Shown in pieces: positions 17,124 to 26,738 of a DNA stretch of 64,000 nt. Source of the stretch: Mycobacterium sp. (lineage in GTDB: Bacteria > Actinomycetota > Actinomycetes > Mycobacteriales > Mycobacteriaceae); contig NZ_PKEK01000067.1 of NCBI RefSeq assembly GCF_002863225.1, forward strand, positions 33,655-97,654. The letters are read 5' to 3'. The notes below the pieces were generated by a model that was not told where the DNA came from, did no database searches, and saw only the letters and a list, made by a program, of their open reading frames with translations. Every line of letters begins with the position of its first letter. Position 1 is the first letter of the stretch. A program made the position numbers and the translations under genes.

Positions 17124-17555
17124 GTGATCGATGGCGATAGCCGGTTGGCCAGCGACCTGTCGCTCGCGGTGATGCGGCTGTCTCGGCAGCTGCGGTTTCG
17201 CCGCCCGCAGTCCCCGGTGTCGCTGTCACAACTGTCCGCACTGGCGACCTTGGCGAACTTCGGCCCGATGACGCCGGGAGCGCTGGCGATCAGGGAGCGG
17301 GTCCGCCCGCCGTCGATGACGCGAGTGATCGCTTCGCTGGCCGAACTGGGCTTCGTCGACCGTGTCGCACACCCCGACGACGGCCGCCAGGTGCTGGTGT
17401 CGGTGTCCGAAGCCGGCGCTGATTTGATGGAGGCCGAGCGTCGGGCCAGTCAAGAATGGCTGACGCAGCGGCTGGAAACCCTCGGCGTTCCCGAACGTGA
17501 CACGCTGCGGGTGGCGGCCGACCTGATGCTCGCTTTGGTCGACGAAAGCCCTTGA
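17124..17555 (+). CDS. MarR-family transcriptional regulator (Rv0880-like)
   Basis: 143 residues from the GTG at 17124. The winged helix-turn-helix is at about 45-100 (SQLSALATLANFGPMTPGAL, then RVRPPSMTRVIASLAELGF and the wing VAHPDDGRQVLVSV). MarR dimers repress nearby genes and respond to small phenolic or redox signals. Its stop overlaps the TTG start of the methyltransferase gene (17552-17555), so they form an operon. The region upstream with the tandem repeats may hold its operator. Confidence 0.88.
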   Translation: MIDGDSRLASDLSLAVMRLSRQLRFRRPQSPVSLSQLSALATLANFGPMTPGALAIRERVRPPSMTRVIASLAELGFVDRVAHPDDGRQVLVSVSEAGADLMEAERRASQEWLTQRLETLGVPERDTLRVAADLMLALVDESP

Positions 17556-18376
17556 GCGCGAACGACAGTGTGATCGTCTGCGACATCGACGATCCCGACG
17601 ATCCGCGGCTGGACAACTTCCGCGACCTGAACAGCATCGACCGGCGTCCGGATCTGCCCAGCGGCAAAGGCTTGGTGATCGCCGAGGGTGTGTTGGTCGT
17701 GCAGCGGATGCTGGCCTCGCCGTTCACCCCGCTGGCGTTACTCGGCACCGACCGCAGACTGGCCGAACTGAGCGCCGATCTGGCCGGCAATTCCGCTCCC
17801 TACTACCGGGTTTCGGCCGAAGTGATGGCCGAGGCGGTCGGCTTTCACCTGAACCGCGGCGTGCTCGCCGCCGCGCGTCGCGCACCCGACCGTTCCGTCG
17901 CCGAGGTGGTGGACGGCGCCAGGACTGTCGCGGTGCTCGAGGGAGTCAACGACCATGAAAACCTGGGCTCCATCTTCCGCAACGCGGCCGGGCTGAACGT
18001 CGACGCCGTGGTCTTCGGCAGCGGCTGCGCCGATCCGTTGTACCGGCGTGCGGTGCGGGTGTCGATGGGTCACGCTCTACTAGTGCCGTTCGCCCGGGCA
18101 GCAGACTGGCCGTCGGAGCTGAAGACGTTGCAGCAGAGAGGTTTTCGACTGCTGGCGATGACACCCGCTGCCGATTCCAAGGCGTTGCCGGAGGCGATGG
18201 CGGCGGTGCACGGCGAGCGGGTCGCGATCCTGGTCGGCGCCGAGGGTCCGGGGTTGAGCTACGCCGCCATGAAGGCCAGTGATCTGCGTGTCCGGATCCC
18301 GATGTCCCGCGGAACCGATTCGCTCAATGTCGCCACGGCCGCGGCGCTGGCGTTCTACGAGCGGGCTCGCGTGTGA
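17552..18376 (+). CDS. SpoU/TrmH-type rRNA/tRNA 2'-O-methyltransferase (Rv0881-like)
   Basis: A 274-residue SPOUT methyltransferase. Visible are motif 1 (NDHENLGSIFRNA, Asn and Arg conserved), motif 2 (ILVGAEGPGLS) and motif 3 (IPMSRGTDSLNVATAAA) that form the knotted SAM site, with an N-terminal substrate-binding domain. It methylates a ribose 2'-OH in stable RNA; which nucleotide is not shown by sequence. It starts with TTG overlapping the MarR stop. Confidence 0.88.
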   Translation: MSANDSVIVCDIDDPDDPRLDNFRDLNSIDRRPDLPSGKGLVIAEGVLVVQRMLASPFTPLALLGTDRRLAELSADLAGNSAPYYRVSAEVMAEAVGFHLNRGVLAAARRAPDRSVAEVVDGARTVAVLEGVNDHENLGSIFRNAAGLNVDAVVFGSGCADPLYRRAVRVSMGHALLVPFARAADWPSELKTLQQRGFRLLAMTPAADSKALPEAMAAVHGERVAILVGAEGPGLSYAAMKASDLRVRIPMSRGTDSLNVATAAALAFYERARV

Positions 18377-18411
18377 TGTCCTGACTTTCCCGGTCGCGCT
18401 AGAGTTCAAGC

Positions 18412-18681
18412 GTGACGACCCACGAATCCACGCCCTGGGCAATGGGTTTGACCGTCGCCGGATTCGTCGCCGCGGCCACCTCGGTCGCTGTCGTGGTGCT
18501 GAGCCTAGGCTTGATCCGGGTCCATCCGCTGCTGGCAGTCGGGCTGAATGTCGTTGCGGCCGGCGGCCTTGCGCCCACGCTGTGGGGCTGGCGGCGAACA
18601 CCGGTGGTTCGCTGGCTGGTTCTCGGCGCTGGCGTCGGTGTGGCGATCGCCTGGTTGGCCTTGGTCGCGATGGCCCTCTGA
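18412..18681 (+). CDS. DUF2537 small membrane protein (Rv0882-like)
   Basis: An 89-residue protein with three hydrophobic helices (MGLTVAGFVAAATSVAVVVL, LLAVGLNVVAAGGLAPTLWG and WLVLGAGVGVAIAWLALVAM). The start is the GTG at 18412, 35 bp after the methyltransferase stop. Function unknown. It converges on sepH with an 8-bp gap. Confidence 0.78.
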   Translation: MTTHESTPWAMGLTVAGFVAAATSVAVVVLSLGLIRVHPLLAVGLNVVAAGGLAPTLWGWRRTPVVRWLVLGAGVGVAIAWLALVAMAL

Positions 18682-18689
18682 CGCAGCGG

Positions 18690-19484
18690 TCAGCGCTGGC
18701 CGCTGGAGCGAACCCCCAGCAGCACGTCTTCCCATGCCGGCACCGCCGGCTTGGCTTTGCCGCGGCGGGCGCGCGGCTGCTCGACCACCGGCTCGGGCTC
18801 GGGGGCTTCGGTGACCACCGGCGCGGGAGCCGGGGTCGGCTCGGCGTCGTCGAAGTCGAGCTGGGCCAGCGGAGCAACCGGACGCAGTATCGGACGGTCG
18901 AAGTTCGGGTCGATCAGCTCACTGGCGGCGTCGTCCACCGCGGTCACGGTCCCGCCGTGCGCCCCCGGGCAGAACCGGAAATGGGCGAGGTTGTCCGAGC
19001 GGCCGGCCTTCCAGCCCAGCTGCACGGTCCAGCGACCGTCTTCGTTGCGCCACGCATCCCAGGAGGTGCTGTCGGGGTTCAGGCCGCGCGCGACCAGCGA
19101 CGTGGTCACCGTCTCCAGCAGCGTGAGCACCGCGGGGCCGTCGGCGAGAACGGGGTGTGCGGCGGTTGCCAGCTCGGCGGCGCGGGCACGCTCCAACAGC
19201 ACCGGGTGGGCGAACCGCTCGACCCGAGAGATCTCCACCCCGGCGGACTCGGCGAGCTGCTCGACCGACGCACCCGCGCGGATGCGGGCCTGAATGTCCT
19301 TGGGACGCAACATGCTGCTCGTTTCGATCTCGATGTGGGTCTGATTCACCCGGGCTTCGTCGCCGCGGACCGCTGCACGCAATCGGTCGTCGACGCGGAC
19401 CCTGAATTTGTCGGCGGGGTTGTCACCCTCGCAGATGAGGTGTTTGCCGTCGACGTCGAGTCCGACGATCTTGAGTTCCCGCAT
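18690..19484 (-). CDS. sepH: Cell division regulator SepH
   Basis: 264 residues from the ATG at 19484, preceded by ggagaca. The N-terminal domain (MRELKIVGLDVDGKHL to about 130) contains the helix-turn-helix ASVEQLAESAGVEISRVERF. After a linker the C-terminus is basic and Pro-rich (RARRGKAKPAVPAWEDV). SepH is an actinobacterial protein shown in Streptomyces and M. smegmatis to bind FtsZ and promote its assembly. It follows serC on the same strand with a terminator-like hairpin between them. Confidence 0.88.
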   Translation of the reverse strand: MRELKIVGLDVDGKHLICEGDNPADKFRVRVDDRLRAAVRGDEARVNQTHIEIETSSMLRPKDIQARIRAGASVEQLAESAGVEISRVERFAHPVLLERARAAELATAAHPVLADGPAVLTLLETVTTSLVARGLNPDSTSWDAWRNEDGRWTVQLGWKAGRSDNLAHFRFCPGAHGGTVTAVDDAASELIDPNFDRPILRPVAPLAQLDFDDAEPTPAPAPVVTEAPEPEPVVEQPRARRGKAKPAVPAWEDVLLGVRSSGQR

Positions 19485-19559
19485 GGTGTCTCCTCGCAGG
19501 TTCCTCGCAGACCAACGCATGAGGTCCGCTCACGCGCACTGTAACTCAGCCGGCGATCC

Positions 19560-19597
19560 AAGCCCGGGTGGACACGCGGTGACACCTGGGCTTTTTC
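19560..19597. terminator. Hairpin between serC and sepH
   Basis: AAGCCCGGGTG (19560-19570) pairs with CACCTGGGCTT (19583-19593), with one mismatch, and a run of T follows on the plus strand. It sits just after the leftward serC stop, so it can end serC transcription. The T-run is on the opposite strand, so efficiency in the serC direction is uncertain. Confidence 0.55.
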
Positions 19598-19607
19598 CAT
19601 ATGAACG

Positions 19608-20732
19608 CTAGAGACGCTCGACCACCCAGTCGATGCACTCGGTGAGCGCACTGACGTCATCGGGCTCGACCGCCGGGAACATCGCGACGCGCAACTGGTT
19701 GCGGCCGAGTTTGCGGTACGGCTCCACATCGACGATGCCGTTGGCGCGCAAGGTCGCCGCGACGGCCCCTGCGTCTACGGAGTCATTGAAGTCGATGGTG
19801 CCGACCACCTGGGACCGCAGCTTCGGGTCCGCGACGAACGGTGTGGTGAACGCGCGGTCCTGCGCCCAGCTGTACAGCCGCCCCGACGAGTCGGCGGTCC
19901 GCTTGACCGCCCAGTCCAGCCCGCCGTTGCCGTTCAGCCAGTCGACCTGCTCGGCCAGCAGCACCAGCGTTGCGATGGCCGGGGTGTTGTAGGTCTGGTT
20001 CTTGAGGCTGTTGTCCACCGCGATCGGCAGCGACAGGAAGTCGGGCACCCACCGGTTGGACGCCGCGATCGACTCGATCCGGCTCAGCGCGGCCGGGCTC
20101 AGGATCGCCAGCCACAGGCCGCCGTCAGCGGCGAAGTTCTTCTGCGGGGCGAAGTAGTAGGCGTCGGTGTCGGCGATGTCGACCGGCAGTCCGCCGGCGC
20201 CGGAGGTGGCATCGATGACGACCAGCGCGTCACCGGCGTCGCGCGGGCGGGCGATGGGGACCGCTACACCCGTCGAGGTCTCGTTGTGCGCCCAGGCGAT
20301 CACGTCGACCGACGGGTCGCCCTGCGGGTCCGGGGCGCTGCCGGGGTCGGCCTTGATGATGATCGGGTCGCCGACGAAGGGGTTCTTGGCGACCGAGGAC
20401 GCGAACTTCGAGCTGAACTCGCCGTAGCTGAGGTGCAGTGAACGCTTGTCGATCAGGCCGAATGCCGCGGCATCCCAGAAAGCGGTCGCGCCGCCGTTGC
20501 CGAGCACTACCTCGTAGCCGTCGGGCACCGAGAAGAAATCGCGCAGCCCGGTGCGCACCCGGCCGACCAGATCTTTGACCGGGGCTTGCCGGTGCGAGGT
20601 GCCGAAAAGTGGAGCGGCGCTGGTGGTAAGGGCTTGCAGCTGTTCGGGCCGCACCTTCGACGGGCCGGATCCGAAGCGTCCATCGCCGGGTTTGATGTTG
20701 TCGGGGATCGTGAGCTGGTCAGCCATGGTCAC
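19608..20732 (-). CDS. serC: Phosphoserine aminotransferase SerC
   Basis: A 374-residue class V PLP-dependent aminotransferase. The Lys that forms the Schiff base is in YYFAPQKNFAADGG (Lys198), and the start GDGRFGSGPSKVRPEQ carries the family GSGPSKVR motif. It makes 3-phosphoserine from 3-phosphohydroxypyruvate and glutamate in serine synthesis, and in many bacteria also serves PLP synthesis. The actinobacterial form has this length. The ATG at 20732 or 20726 could start it. Confidence 0.93.
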   Translation of the reverse strand: MTMADQLTIPDNIKPGDGRFGSGPSKVRPEQLQALTTSAAPLFGTSHRQAPVKDLVGRVRTGLRDFFSVPDGYEVVLGNGGATAFWDAAAFGLIDKRSLHLSYGEFSSKFASSVAKNPFVGDPIIIKADPGSAPDPQGDPSVDVIAWAHNETSTGVAVPIARPRDAGDALVVIDATSGAGGLPVDIADTDAYYFAPQKNFAADGGLWLAILSPAALSRIESIAASNRWVPDFLSLPIAVDNSLKNQTYNTPAIATLVLLAEQVDWLNGNGGLDWAVKRTADSSGRLYSWAQDRAFTTPFVADPKLRSQVVGTIDFNDSVDAGAVAATLRANGIVDVEPYRKLGRNQLRVAMFPAVEPDDVSALTECIDWVVERL

Positions 20733-20924
20733 CAGGTTAGTGACCTGGCTGTGGCGGGCATTCAGGCGGTCGCCCGTCGACTTCGGATGTGATCGGGGTC
20801 ACAGTACACAAATGTTCACGGCTGCAGCACAAAGGGCATTTCGGGTCTAGTAAGTTCCCGATACCTTGGGTACTGTGCTGGACATAGCACGTCCAAATGT
20901 AAACCTCATTGAGGAGGCCTCAGG

Positions 20925-21968
20925 ATGGCTCAGACAACAACGGCGCAGAAGCAGCCGCGGACCAAATTCATGCGACGCTGGCGTCGCAACATGGACGTCC
21001 AGGACGACATCAAGTACGTGGAGATGCTGAACATCCTGTCCGAGGGCTCGGTGCGGCGCAACTTCAACCCGTACACCGACATCGAATGGGATTCGCCGGA
21101 GTTCGCGGTCATCCCCGACGACCCGCGCTGGATTCTGCCCAAGACCGATCCGCTGGGTAAGCACTCCTGGTACCAGTCCCAGTCGCAGGACCGTCAAATC
21201 GCCATCGGCATGTGGCGCCAGGCCAACGTGGCCAAGGTCGGCCTGCACTTCGAATCGATCCTGATCCGCGGCCTGATGGAGTACGCGTTCTGGGTGCCCA
21301 ACGGCTCACCGGAATACCGGTACTGCCTGCACGAGGCGGTCGAAGAGTGCAACCACACCATGATGTTCCAGGAGATGGTGAACCACATCGGCGTCGACGT
21401 TCCCGGGATGCCGCGCCTGCTCAAGTGGATCCAGCCCGCGATCCCCCTGGTTGCCGGCCCGTTGCCGATCCCGTTCTGGTTCGGGATCCTCGCTGGCGAG
21501 GAACCGATCGACCACACCCAGAAGAACGTGCTGCGTGAGGGCAAGGAACTGCACCCGATCATGGAGCGGGTGATGGCGATCCACGTGGCCGAGGAGGCCC
21601 GCCACATCTCGTTCGCCCACGAGTACCTGCGCAAGCGGGTGCCGGACTTGCCCCGTCGCAAGCGTTTCTGGCTCTCCTTGTTCGTGCCGCTGACCATGCG
21701 GATCCTGTGTTCGGCGATTGTGGTGCCGCCCAAGGCTTTCTGGCAGGAGTTCGACATCCCGCGCGAAGTCCGCAAAGAGGTGTTCTTCAACTCGCCGGAG
21801 TCGCGTCAGATGCTGCGCGACATGTTCGGTGACGTGCGGATGCTGTGCAAGGACACGGGCTTGATGAACCCGCTGTCCAAGCTGATCTGGCGGATCTGCA
21901 AGATCGACGGCAAGCCGTCGCGCTACCGCAGCGAGCCGCAGCGTCAGCACCTCACGGTCGCCGCCTAG
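20925..21968 (+). CDS. AurF-like diiron N-oxygenase family protein (Rv0885-like)
   Basis: A 347-residue protein with helical-bundle metal motifs: a Glu in LHFESILIRGLMEYAF, EAVEECNHTMMFQE (E-x6-H type) and HVAEEARHISFAHE. These match non-haem diiron oxygenases of the AurF type. It has a strong ribosome site (gaggaggcc) before the ATG at 20925. The stop is 6 bp before fprB, a ferredoxin-reductase fusion that could deliver electrons to the diiron centre (inference from pairing, conserved in M. tuberculosis). Confidence 0.85.
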   Translation: MAQTTTAQKQPRTKFMRRWRRNMDVQDDIKYVEMLNILSEGSVRRNFNPYTDIEWDSPEFAVIPDDPRWILPKTDPLGKHSWYQSQSQDRQIAIGMWRQANVAKVGLHFESILIRGLMEYAFWVPNGSPEYRYCLHEAVEECNHTMMFQEMVNHIGVDVPGMPRLLKWIQPAIPLVAGPLPIPFWFGILAGEEPIDHTQKNVLREGKELHPIMERVMAIHVAEEARHISFAHEYLRKRVPDLPRRKRFWLSLFVPLTMRILCSAIVVPPKAFWQEFDIPREVRKEVFFNSPESRQMLRDMFGDVRMLCKDTGLMNPLSKLIWRICKIDGKPSRYRSEPQRQHLTVAA

Positions 21969-21974
21969 GAACTC

Positions 21975-23666
21975 ATGCCGCACGTAATCACCCAGTCGTG
22001 TTGCAGCGACGGGTCCTGTGTTTACGCCTGCCCGGTGAACTGTATCCACCCGTCGCCGGACGAACCGGAGTTCGCTTCCGCGGAGATGCTGTACATCGAT
22101 CCCGTGGCGTGTGTCGACTGCGGCGCGTGTGTCAGTGCGTGCCCCGTGGGCGCCATCGCTCCCAACTCACGGCTGTCCACTGAGCAGTTGCCGTTCGTCG
22201 AACTCAACGCCAGTTTCTACGAGGAGTTCCACGCGTCGCGGCCTGCGGACCAGAAACTGCCGCCGACATCGAAACTGGCACCGGTAATTCCGGCGCCGGA
22301 GGTCCACGGGAAGCACAGTGGCCCGTTGACGGTGGCGATCGTGGGATCGGGTCCGGCCGCGATGTATGCCGCCGACGAACTGCTCACCCAGCAGGGCGTA
22401 CGGGTCAACGTGTTCGAAAAGCTGCCCACCCCTTACGGATTGGTGCGGGCCGGGGTAGCACCGGATCATCAGACCACCAAGCGGGTCACCCAGCTGTTCG
22501 ACCGGATCGCCCGCCGCCGGGAATTCCGGTTCTTTCTCAATGTCGAGGTCGGCAACCAGCTGAGCCACGACGACGTGCTGGCCCATCATCACGCCGTCAT
22601 CTACGCCGTCGGTGCGCCCAACGACCGCCGGCTGGACATCGAGGGGATGGACCTGCCCGGCACCGGAACCGCGACCGAGTTCGTGGCCTGGATCAACGGG
22701 CACCCTGATTTCGTCGATCTGCCAGTCGATCTGAGCCACGAGCGGGTCATCGTCGTCGGCAACGGTAACGTCGCGCTCGACGTGGCCCGCGTGCTGACCG
22801 CCGACCCGGACGAGCTGGCCCACACCGACATCTCCGATCACGCACTGGCCGCCCTGCGCGAGTCGCGAGTGCGCGAGGTCGTGGTTGCCGCCCGCCGCGG
22901 ACCCGAGCACTCGGCGTTCACCCTGCCGGAGCTGATCGGGCTGACCACCACCGCGGAAGTCGTTGTGGCCGAAGGCGACCGCGATGCGGTGCTGCGCGAC
23001 CTGGCCACCGTCACCGACACCGTGACCAAGCAGAAACTGAAAATCCTGAGCGGGCTCGAGTCGTCGTCGACACCGGCGACGCGGCCACGAATCCGGTTCG
23101 CCTACAACCTGACGCCGAAGCGGGTGATCCGCGACCAGCGCGCTGCCGGCCTGGAGTTCGGAGTCACCGGCACCGATGAATCGACCACCATCGACGCCGG
23201 GCTGGTGCTGACTTCGATCGGCTACCACGGCAAGGCGATCAAAGATCTTCCGTTCGACGACGAGAAGGGCGTGGTGCCCAACGACGGTGGCCGCGTCACG
23301 CACGCCGACGGCGCCTATGTGGCGGGGTGGATCAAGCGTGGGCCGACCGGCTTCATCGGAACCAACAAATCGTGTGCGGCGCAGACCGTGCAGCGACTGG
23401 TGGACGACTACAACGCCGGGCTGTTGCGCGACCCGATCGGCAAACCGGCCGCGCTGGACCGCCTGGTCCGCGAGCGCCAGCCCGATGTCGTCGACGCCAA
23501 CGGCTGGCGGGCCATCGACGCCGCCGAGGTGGCACGGGGCGAACTCGCCGACCGGCCGCGCGCCAAGTTCACCGCGATCGCCGACATGCTCGACGTGGCG
23601 GCGGCCGCACCGGCGCCGTCGCTGCGGCACCGGGTGGCCGACCGGTTGCGCGAATTCGCCGGCTAG
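21975..23666 (+). CDS. fprB: Ferredoxin / ferredoxin-NADP reductase fusion FprB
   Basis: A 563-residue two-domain protein. Residues 1-60 are a 7Fe ferredoxin with Cys9/10, 15, 19, 23 and the second set VACVDCGACVSACPVGA (Cys46, 49, 52, 56). The rest is an adrenodoxin-reductase-like flavoprotein with the FAD motif VAIVGSGPAAMYAADEL (near 118) and NADP motif VGNGNVALDVARVL. It transfers electrons between NADPH and ferredoxins or P450-type acceptors. It forms an operon with the AurF-like gene. Confidence 0.95.
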   Translation: MPHVITQSCCSDGSCVYACPVNCIHPSPDEPEFASAEMLYIDPVACVDCGACVSACPVGAIAPNSRLSTEQLPFVELNASFYEEFHASRPADQKLPPTSKLAPVIPAPEVHGKHSGPLTVAIVGSGPAAMYAADELLTQQGVRVNVFEKLPTPYGLVRAGVAPDHQTTKRVTQLFDRIARRREFRFFLNVEVGNQLSHDDVLAHHHAVIYAVGAPNDRRLDIEGMDLPGTGTATEFVAWINGHPDFVDLPVDLSHERVIVVGNGNVALDVARVLTADPDELAHTDISDHALAALRESRVREVVVAARRGPEHSAFTLPELIGLTTTAEVVVAEGDRDAVLRDLATVTDTVTKQKLKILSGLESSSTPATRPRIRFAYNLTPKRVIRDQRAAGLEFGVTGTDESTTIDAGLVLTSIGYHGKAIKDLPFDDEKGVVPNDGGRVTHADGAYVAGWIKRGPTGFIGTNKSCAAQTVQRLVDDYNAGLLRDPIGKPAALDRLVRERQPDVVDANGWRAIDAAEVARGELADRPRAKFTAIADMLDVAAAAPAPSLRHRVADRLREFAG

Positions 23667-24109
23667 CCGTTCATCGCCGCGGCCAGCTCCTCATGGCTGA
23701 CCTCTTTGACCGGCTGGCCGAGCGACCAGTGGTGACCGAACGGATCGGCGACCATGCCGTAGCGGTCACCCCAGAACTGCTCCTCCAATGGAACGAGCTC
23801 GGTGGCGCCGGCGTCCAGCGCCCGACGGAACCAGGCGTCGACGTCGGGCACAGTCAGGTGAATCGTCACCGGAGTGCCACCCAGCGACGGAGGGGTCATC
23901 GACTTGCCGCCGGACATCTCGGGGAAGTCGTCGTTGAGCATGACCATGAAGCCGTTGATGCGGACTGAGGCGTGCACCAGCTTGCCGTCGGGTCGGGGCA
24001 GCCGCACGAGCTCGACCGCGTCGAAGGCTTTGACGTAGAAGTCGATCGCCGCGGCGGCGTCGTCGACGGTCAGGTGTGGGGACAGAGCGGGTTGGACGGC
24101 GATCGCCAT
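23663..24109 (-). CDS. VOC/glyoxalase-fold protein (Rv0887c-like)
   Basis: 148 residues from the ATG at 24109 (MAIAVQPALSPHLTVDDAA). It is a vicinal oxygen chelate fold with strands HLTVDDAAAAIDFYVKAF and VTIHLTVPDVDAWFRRAL. The ending WGDRYGMVADPFGHHWSLG is typical of PhnB-like members. Many of these are resistance or glyoxalase-like proteins; metal ligands are only partly visible. Convergent 4-bp overlap with fprB. Confidence 0.82.
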   Translation of the reverse strand: MAIAVQPALSPHLTVDDAAAAIDFYVKAFDAVELVRLPRPDGKLVHASVRINGFMVMLNDDFPEMSGGKSMTPPSLGGTPVTIHLTVPDVDAWFRRALDAGATELVPLEEQFWGDRYGMVADPFGHHWSLGQPVKEVSHEELAAAMNG

Positions 24110-24206
24110 CGGGTTCTCCTCGGTGTCGGTGCGTGGCCCGGATGGGCCTACGGGTATGGACTCGGGCAACGAGTCGATCTCATCACCGGCCACCTACACC
24201 GCAGGG

Positions 24207-25337
24207 TCAGTCCGTGTGGACGCTGTCCCATCCCTCGACGGCCTCCGGGCTGCGCGGGCCCGGCCCGACGTAGATGGCGGCCGGGCGGACCAGCTTGCCG
24301 AGCCGCTTCTGCTCGAGGATGTGCGCGCACCAGCCGGCGGTCCGACCGCAGGTGAACATGGCGGGCATCATCCGGGCCGGCACCTGGGCGAAGTCCAGGA
24401 TCACCGCCGCCCAGAACTCCACGTTGGTCTCGATCGCCCGGTCCGGACGCCGCTCCCGCAGTTCCGCGAGCGCGGCCTGCTCGACGGCGGCCGCCACCTC
24501 ATAGCGCGGCGCGCCCAGCCGCTTGGCGGTGGCACGCAGCACGCGGGCCCGCGGGTCCTCGGCGCGATACACCCGGTGGCCGAAGCCCATCAGCTTTTCG
24601 CGGCGATCCAGGATTCCCTTGACCAGTCCACGGGCGTCACCGGTTCGCTCGACCTCTTCGAGCATCGGCAGCACACGCGCCGGCGCACCGCCGTGCAGCG
24701 GGCCGCTCATCGCGCCCACCGCCCCCGACAGCGACGCCGCGACGTCCGCCCCGGTCGACGCGATCACCCGCGCGGTGAAGGTCGACGCGTTCATGCCGTG
24801 CTCGGCGGCCGACACCCAGTAGGCGTCGACGGCTTCGATGTGTTTGGGGTCCGGCTCGCCCTGCCAACGTGTCATGAAACGTGCTGTGACCGTTGAGCAT
24901 TCGTCGATGACGCGCTGCGGAACGGCGGGCTGGTAGATCCCTCGGGCCGACTGCGCGACGTAGGACAGCGCCATCACCGAGGCCCGGGCCAACTGGTCGC
25001 GGGCGGTGGCTTCGTCGATGTCGAGCAGCGGCTGGAAGCCCCAGATCGGCGCCAGCATCGCCAGACCGGCCTGCACGTCGACGCGCACGTCGCCGCTGTG
25101 GATCGGCAGCGGGAACGGTTCGGCGGGCGGTAGCCCGTTGCCGAATTTCGCGTCCACCAGCAAAGCCCACACGTCGCCGAATGTGACCCGCTGTTTGACC
25201 AGGTCTTCGATGTCGACACCGCGGTAGCGCAGGGCGCCGCCGTCCTTGTCAGGCTCGGCGATCTCGGTGGTGAATGCCACCACACCCTCGAGTCCGGCAA
25301 CGAAATTCTCCGGGATCTTGTCCGAGATGACAGTCAT
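24207..25337 (-). CDS. citA: Citrate synthase 2, CitA
   Basis: A 376-residue citrate synthase-fold enzyme. Active-site regions visible are the first His in SAAEHGMNASTFTARV, GALSGPLHGGAPARVL-type loop (MSGPLHGGAP) and the catalytic His plus Asp in GFGHRVYRAEDPRARVL. It condenses acetyl-CoA (or propionyl-CoA) with oxaloacetate. It is shorter than GltA2 and lacks the N-terminal extension, like Rv0889c. A second citrate synthase, gltA2, lies 3.5 kb away. Confidence 0.92.
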   Translation of the reverse strand: MTVISDKIPENFVAGLEGVVAFTTEIAEPDKDGGALRYRGVDIEDLVKQRVTFGDVWALLVDAKFGNGLPPAEPFPLPIHSGDVRVDVQAGLAMLAPIWGFQPLLDIDEATARDQLARASVMALSYVAQSARGIYQPAVPQRVIDECSTVTARFMTRWQGEPDPKHIEAVDAYWVSAAEHGMNASTFTARVIASTGADVAASLSGAVGAMSGPLHGGAPARVLPMLEEVERTGDARGLVKGILDRREKLMGFGHRVYRAEDPRARVLRATAKRLGAPRYEVAAAVEQAALAELRERRPDRAIETNVEFWAAVILDFAQVPARMMPAMFTCGRTAGWCAHILEQKRLGKLVRPAAIYVGPGPRSPEAVEGWDSVHTD

Positions 25338-25409
25338 GGAAAAAATTCTCGCACGGGTCCGGGTGTGACTTGCTACCGGTCGGTAACCAAGGCCGCCGGT
25401 GGCCCACTG

Positions 25410-26660
25410 TTAGTTGCGGGGCGGCGGTGGTTGCGGTTGGAAGGGCGTGTACCACCACCAGTCGGCGCGCTCGCCGGTCGGCCCCGGGCAGGGCGCAACG
25501 GCGGGCGGCGGTCGAGTTGGCGGGCGCGCCAGCGAACCGCGCGTCAACGGTTGACCGGCGTCGTCGATGACCTGGGGTGCGTCCGCGGGCCCGGCGACTG
25601 TGATGACGCCGCGGTGATGCAACCGGTGATGGTACGGACAGAGCAGCACCAGGTTGGCCAACTCGGTCGAGCCGCCGTCTTCCCAATGCCGGATGTGATG
25701 AGCGTGCAGACCTCGGGTCGCGCCGCAGCCGGGAATCGCGCACATCCGGTCGCGATGCTCGAGTGCCCGGCGTAGTCGCCTGTTGATCAACCGGGTCGTC
25801 CGACCGGCGCCAATGACTTCGCCGTGCCGTTCGAACCAGATTTCGCACGTCGCGTCACAGGTCAGATATCGACGTTCGGCATCGGTGAGCACCGGACCCA
25901 GATGCAGTGCCGCGGCACGCTGCTCGACATCGACATGCAGCACCACGGTGGTGTGCTGCCCGTGCGGGCGGCGGGCGGTATCGCTGTCCCAGCCGGCCTC
26001 GATCAGGCGCATGAACGCGTCGGCGGTGTTAGGCAGCGGGGGTCGTTGATCCGGGTCGCCCGCACTGTCGCCGTGATCAAGCTTCCACTCGGCGATCATG
26101 GCATCGCGATGCGATGCCATGGCGGCGTCGAACTTCGCGGCGTCATGATGAGCGAGCGTGATCCGGTAACAGCTGCCCTGCTCGTTCCGAGTCGCGGTGA
26201 TCAAGCGCTCGGGTTCTTGGCGGGGCTCGGGCTCGGGTCGCGGCTCCAGCCTGACCGCGGTCCGCAGCTGATTGACCGTCGCGCAGCTCGCTAGCTGCGC
26301 ATAGTGCTCATCGGATCCCTCGCCGGCCCGGGCCGCGATGACACCGACCTGGTCCAGCGAGAGGCGGCCTTCCCGCATGCCTTCGGCGCAGCGCGGAAAC
26401 TCCGTCAAACGGCTGGCGATCGTGCTGATCGTGTGGGCGTTCGCCGACGAGCAGCCGGTCTTCCACGCCACCAACGCCGGCACTGAACGCGCGCCAGTGG
26501 CGCCCCACAGTTCATCGCGATCGATCTCGGCGACGATCTCGACGACCCGCCCGTCGATCGCGTTGCGCTGACCGGTCAACTCCGCCAGCTCGTCGAACAG
26601 CACCTCAAGACGCTCCGCGGGACTGACCACCACTGCGGCGGCGGATGCGATCGAGGACAT
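25410..26660 (-). CDS. DUF222 / HNH-endonuclease protein (13E12 repeat family)
   Basis: 416 residues from the ATG at 26660 (MSSIASAAAVVVSPAERLEV). The N-terminal DUF222 domain (about 20-280) is followed by a C-terminal HNH nuclease core CAIPGCGATRGLHAHHIRH with the closing LVLLCPYHHRLHH. This pattern defines the multicopy 13E12/REP family of mycobacteria. Its biological role is unsettled; it may be a domesticated mobile element. It is divergent from pdxH. The stop is preceded by a Pro-rich tail. Confidence 0.88.
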   Translation of the reverse strand: MSSIASAAAVVVSPAERLEVLFDELAELTGQRNAIDGRVVEIVAEIDRDELWGATGARSVPALVAWKTGCSSANAHTISTIASRLTEFPRCAEGMREGRLSLDQVGVIAARAGEGSDEHYAQLASCATVNQLRTAVRLEPRPEPEPRQEPERLITATRNEQGSCYRITLAHHDAAKFDAAMASHRDAMIAEWKLDHGDSAGDPDQRPPLPNTADAFMRLIEAGWDSDTARRPHGQHTTVVLHVDVEQRAAALHLGPVLTDAERRYLTCDATCEIWFERHGEVIGAGRTTRLINRRLRRALEHRDRMCAIPGCGATRGLHAHHIRHWEDGGSTELANLVLLCPYHHRLHHRGVITVAGPADAPQVIDDAGQPLTRGSLARPPTRPPPAVAPCPGPTGERADWWWYTPFQPQPPPPRN

Positions 26661-26738
26661 GACGCGATCCTTGCAGCCACCTCTGACAAGTCGAGCGGCC
26701 ACGAATCTCCGCTGTTGCACGCGGGTAGCGTGGGCGCG

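Noticed and set aside
25410..26660. Active homing endonuclease or intron
   Set aside because: The HNH/DUF222 architecture is the widespread 13E12 family and there is no intron or intein signature.
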